This document shows, in pieces, positions 60,045 to 64,000 of a DNA stretch of 64,000 nt. A model generated the notes under the pieces. It saw only the letters and a program-made list of their open reading frames with translations, was not told the origin of the DNA and searched no databases. The position numbers and the translations under genes were made by a program. Source of the stretch: Mycobacterium sp. E183 (GTDB taxonomy: Bacteria; Actinomycetota; Actinomycetes; Mycobacteriales; Mycobacteriaceae); the NCBI RefSeq assembly GCF_001667735.1, contig NZ_LZJN01000003.1, forward strand, positions 1-64,000. Reading direction: 5' to 3'. Position 1 is the stretch's first letter. Each line of letters begins with the position of its first letter.

Positions 60045-61072
60045 CGGGCGCCCCATCGGGTACCGGCCGCGGCGCCACGCGCCAGGGCGTCGACGAGGAA
60101 CGTGAGCACGAAAAGCGCCAGTCCCGCGGCGATGTACGCGCCGGCCTTGTATTGGTCGTTGAATTGGGCGGCGGTGCCCGCAATCTTGGTCGCGACGGTA
60201 GAGCCCCCGTCGAACAGTGACCAGCCGAACATTGCCTGGGTGCCGCGCAGGATGATCAGCAGCGCGACCGTCTCCCCCAGGGCGCGGCCCAGCCCCAGCA
60301 CCGCCGCGCTGATGTAGCCCGACCACCCGAACGGCAGCACGATCGTCTTCACCACTTCCCAGCGGGTGGCGCCGAGCGCCAGCATGGCCTCGATCTGCTC
60401 ATGCGGTGTCTGGACGAACACCTCGCGGGTGACGGCGGTGATGATCGGCAGGATCATCACCGCCAGGACGATGCCGCCGGTGAAGATGGTGCCGCCACCG
60501 GCCACCGACGTGTTGCCGTCGGCGAACAAAAAGCACCAACCAAGCGATCGGTTGAGCCAGGTGGCGACGGGTCGCAACTGCGGCGCCAGGACGTAGAGGC
60601 CCCACGCGCCGTAGATGATGGAGGGAACCCCGGCCAGCAGATCGACGGCATAGGCCAACGGGCTGGCCGTGCGCCGCGACGAGTACTGCGTGATGAAGAT
60701 GGCGACGCCCAGCGCGACCGGCATGGCGAGCAGCAACGCGAACGCCGACACGAACACGGTGACCTTCAGCAGATCGGAGATGCCGAAGTGCATCGCCGAG
60801 GTGTCGGTGGTGACCCAGTTGCCGTCGTAGGTGAAGAAGTTCTCCCGGTTGCGCTTCAACGCCGGTATCGCGCGCAGCAGCAGGAATCCGCCGATCGCGC
60901 CGATCACCACCACGATCAGCAGGCCCGAACCGTTGGCGAGCCAGCGGAACACCCGATCCCCGACGTGTGGGCGGGTCTGTCCCCACGGGTTGATCGGAAT
61001 CAGCGGCGCCTCGGGGAACGGCGCGGCCACGGTCGCGCCCGAGCCGGCGTCGGTGGGGTTTGGCGTGGTCAC
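60041..61072 (-). CDS. pstC: Phosphate ABC transporter permease
   Basis: The protein has 343 residues from GTG 61072. An N-terminal region of about 55 residues precedes six or so helices. The EAA loop EAMLALGATRWEVVKTIVLP is clear, as is the conserved GIPSxxY-like VPSIIYGAWGLYVLAPQL. A periplasmic loop (about 85-110, NRENFFTYDGNW) is typical of PstC. It lies 48 bases after pstS in the same operon. Confidence 0.94.
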   Translation of the reverse strand: MTTPNPTDAGSGATVAAPFPEAPLIPINPWGQTRPHVGDRVFRWLANGSGLLIVVVIGAIGGFLLLRAIPALKRNRENFFTYDGNWVTTDTSAMHFGISDLLKVTVFVSAFALLLAMPVALGVAIFITQYSSRRTASPLAYAVDLLAGVPSIIYGAWGLYVLAPQLRPVATWLNRSLGWCFLFADGNTSVAGGGTIFTGGIVLAVMILPIITAVTREVFVQTPHEQIEAMLALGATRWEVVKTIVLPFGWSGYISAAVLGLGRALGETVALLIILRGTQAMFGWSLFDGGSTVATKIAGTAAQFNDQYKAGAYIAAGLALFVLTFLVDALARGAAAGTRWGAR

Positions 61073-61120
61073 CGTGATCCCGGCACAGTTCTGTCGCTCC
61101 TTACGCCCGGGGCCACTCGG

Positions 61121-62248
61121 TCACTGCAGGGCGTTGATCGCGGCAACCAGCCGCTCTTTGACCTTATCGGGCAGCGGAACATAGCCGGCCGAGGGAAGGT
61201 CGGCCTGCCCGCTGCCGGCGGCCACCGTGAGGAACGACCTGATGGCCCCTGAGGTGTCCGCGTCGGAGCCCTTCGAGCAGACGATCTCGTACGTCGCCAG
61301 AACCAGCGGGTAGGACCGCGGGTCCTGGGAGCTGTACATCGCATTCAGGTCGAGCACCAGGTCGTTGCCGGCGCCGACGAAATTGGCCGCCCGCACGGCG
61401 TTCCCGGCGGTCTCGTTGGTGAGCGGGATGACGCCACCCTTGTTGGTGCCGATTTGGGCGTAGGGCAGGCCGGCCTGGTCGGCGAAGCCCTTCTCGACGT
61501 AACCGATCGCGCCCGGGGTGGCCCGCACCGCCTGCACGACACCGGCCGACTTGGTGGCCCCCTCGCCGACCCCGCCCTGGAACTCGGTGCCCACGCCCTT
61601 GGTCCAGCTCTGCGGTGCGGCGGCCGTCAGAAACTTCTGCACGTTGTCGGTGGTTCCCGACGAGTCCGTCCGGTAGATCGGCGTGATCTTGGTGTCGGGC
61701 AGTGCGACGCCGGGATTGAGGGCGGCCAGGATCGGGTCGTTCCACGCCATGATCCGCCCGCTGAAGATCTTGGCCAGCGCGTCGCTGCTGACCACCAACC
61801 CGGGCACCCCGGCGAGGTTGTAGACCAGGGCGATCGGCCCGAACACCAGCGGCAGGTCCCAGGCCGGGTTTCCATCGCAGCGCGCGGAGGCCGGACCGAT
61901 CTGGTCCGCGGCGAGCGGGGAATCGGCGCCCGCGAAGTCGACATGGCCGGCGATGAACTGCTCGCGCCCGGCGCCGGAACCGGTCGGGTTGTACGACACG
62001 CTCTTGCCCGGGCAGTACTGCCCCCAGACCTGGTTGAACAGCGCCATCGCGTTCTGTTGTGCCGTCGAACCCTCCGCCGTCAGCTTGTTCTTACCGCTGC
62101 ACCCCGCAGTGCCCGTGGGCCCGGACGCGGCCGCGGGCGACGCCCCGCGGCGGTTCTGATCGCTGCCACAGCCGGTCAGCGCGCCGCTGCCTACGGCCAC
62201 CGCCACGACCAGCGCGGCCAGCGCCCTGCCTCCCCTGTCGAGCCTCAC
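61121..62248 (-). CDS. pstS: Phosphate-binding lipoprotein
   Basis: The protein has 375 residues from GTG 62248, after AGGAAG. The signal peptide ends in lipobox LTGC with Cys27. Phosphate-site segments: TAEGSTAQQNAM (the T-x-x-G-S loop), GAGREQFIAGHVDFAGADSP and YRTDSSGTTDNVQKFLT. It captures phosphate outside the membrane and delivers it to PstCA. M. tuberculosis has several pst sets; in this genome a complete set sits beside mshD and phoU. Confidence 0.94.
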   Translation of the reverse strand: MRLDRGGRALAALVVAVAVGSGALTGCGSDQNRRGASPAAASGPTGTAGCSGKNKLTAEGSTAQQNAMALFNQVWGQYCPGKSVSYNPTGSGAGREQFIAGHVDFAGADSPLAADQIGPASARCDGNPAWDLPLVFGPIALVYNLAGVPGLVVSSDALAKIFSGRIMAWNDPILAALNPGVALPDTKITPIYRTDSSGTTDNVQKFLTAAAPQSWTKGVGTEFQGGVGEGATKSAGVVQAVRATPGAIGYVEKGFADQAGLPYAQIGTNKGGVIPLTNETAGNAVRAANFVGAGNDLVLDLNAMYSSQDPRSYPLVLATYEIVCSKGSDADTSGAIRSFLTVAAGSGQADLPSAGYVPLPDKVKERLVAAINALQ

Positions 62249-62410
62249 CGATCTCGCTTCCTGACGCGTTGTCGTGCCCGCGTGCCGCCGGCCGTCTCCC
62301 ATGAGGTTGCCAGGTCGTCGCGAAATTATGCTCCGCCGCAGCCCACGGCTACTTGTCACTAGCAAGCGCAGGTGAACAACCGGGGGCAAGAGCCCGCCTC
62401 CCGCCCGTGG
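62249..62410 (-). promoter_or_regulatory. Upstream region of the pst operon
   Basis: The region holds no gene. CATAAT on the minus strand (62330-62325) is a possible -10 box 77 bases before pstS. A single GTTCACC (minus strand, within GGTGAAC at 62371-62377) resembles one half of the RegX3 direct repeat; the second half is not evident. Phosphate control is therefore plausible but not shown. Confidence 0.35.

Positions 62411-64000
<1,590 letters not shown>

Noticed and set aside
62371-62377. RegX3 box upstream of pstS
   Set aside because: Only one GTTCACC half-site is visible; the direct repeat needed for a confident call is absent.

Overview
The window is chromosomal DNA of a Mycobacterium, probably a slow-growing non-tuberculous species. 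It has high G+C, many GTG and TTG starts, and mycobacterial markers: mycothiol synthase MshD, DesA1, the KmtR metal sensor, the multicopper oxidase MmcO and a GlnR-type regulator. From about 48.6 to 64 kb the gene order matches, by memory of the M. tuberculosis map, the Rv0830 to Rv0818 block in reverse. The species cannot be named from the sequence alone.

Layout. 1-7.8 kb: a fused CoA-transferase, a broken enoyl-CoA hydratase, two M24 peptidase-fold proteins (one stripped of metal ligands), an amidohydrolase and a P450-ferredoxin pair with a TetR gene. 8-12 kb: a PAS protein, three short-chain dehydrogenases and an orphan solute-binding protein. 12.2-13.8 kb: mmcO. 13.8-23.0 kb: a tightly packed eight-gene minus-strand operon carrying an MhpA-type monooxygenase, MhpB-type extradiol dioxygenase and MhpC-type hydrolase plus five more oxidoreductases and hydrolases, divergent from an IclR regulator and a second KstD-like flavoprotein. 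25.4-30 kb: an epoxide-hydrolase-like protein, a NarL-type two-component pair, an orphan E1-alpha protein, MeaB and a thiolase remnant. 30-37.5 kb: a fadD-fadE-fadE-echA operon divergent from a ferredoxin/amidohydrolase set. 37.5-43.6 kb: a LysR/SDR pair and a four-gene operon for a B12-dependent acyl-CoA mutase. 43.6-48.6 kb: a methyltransferase, a VanX-like dipeptidase, a TetR/CocE pair and small genes. 48.6-64 kb: four tRNA genes and the conserved core (methyltransferase, deaminase, kmtR, His-rich protein, DUF2236 protein, TetR, desA1, dus, LCP protein, phoU, pstBACS, mshD, glnR).

The first 44 kb is mostly CoA-thioester, steroid/terpenoid-like and aromatic catabolism. It contains several decayed genes: an enoyl-CoA hydratase and a thiolase that each kept their two ends and lost the middle, and a P450 tail.

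The most striking signal is in the small B12-binding subunit of the acyl-CoA mutase. A 35-bp segment between perfect 10-bp inverted repeats (41914-41968) lies in the reverse orientation. Flipping it in silico restores the cobalamin-binding DGHDRG motif exactly and in frame, and both orientations are open. This could be a reversible on/off switch of a B12 enzyme, a fixed loss-of-function inversion, or an assembly artefact. Several palindromic operators shared between distant genes outline small regulons.
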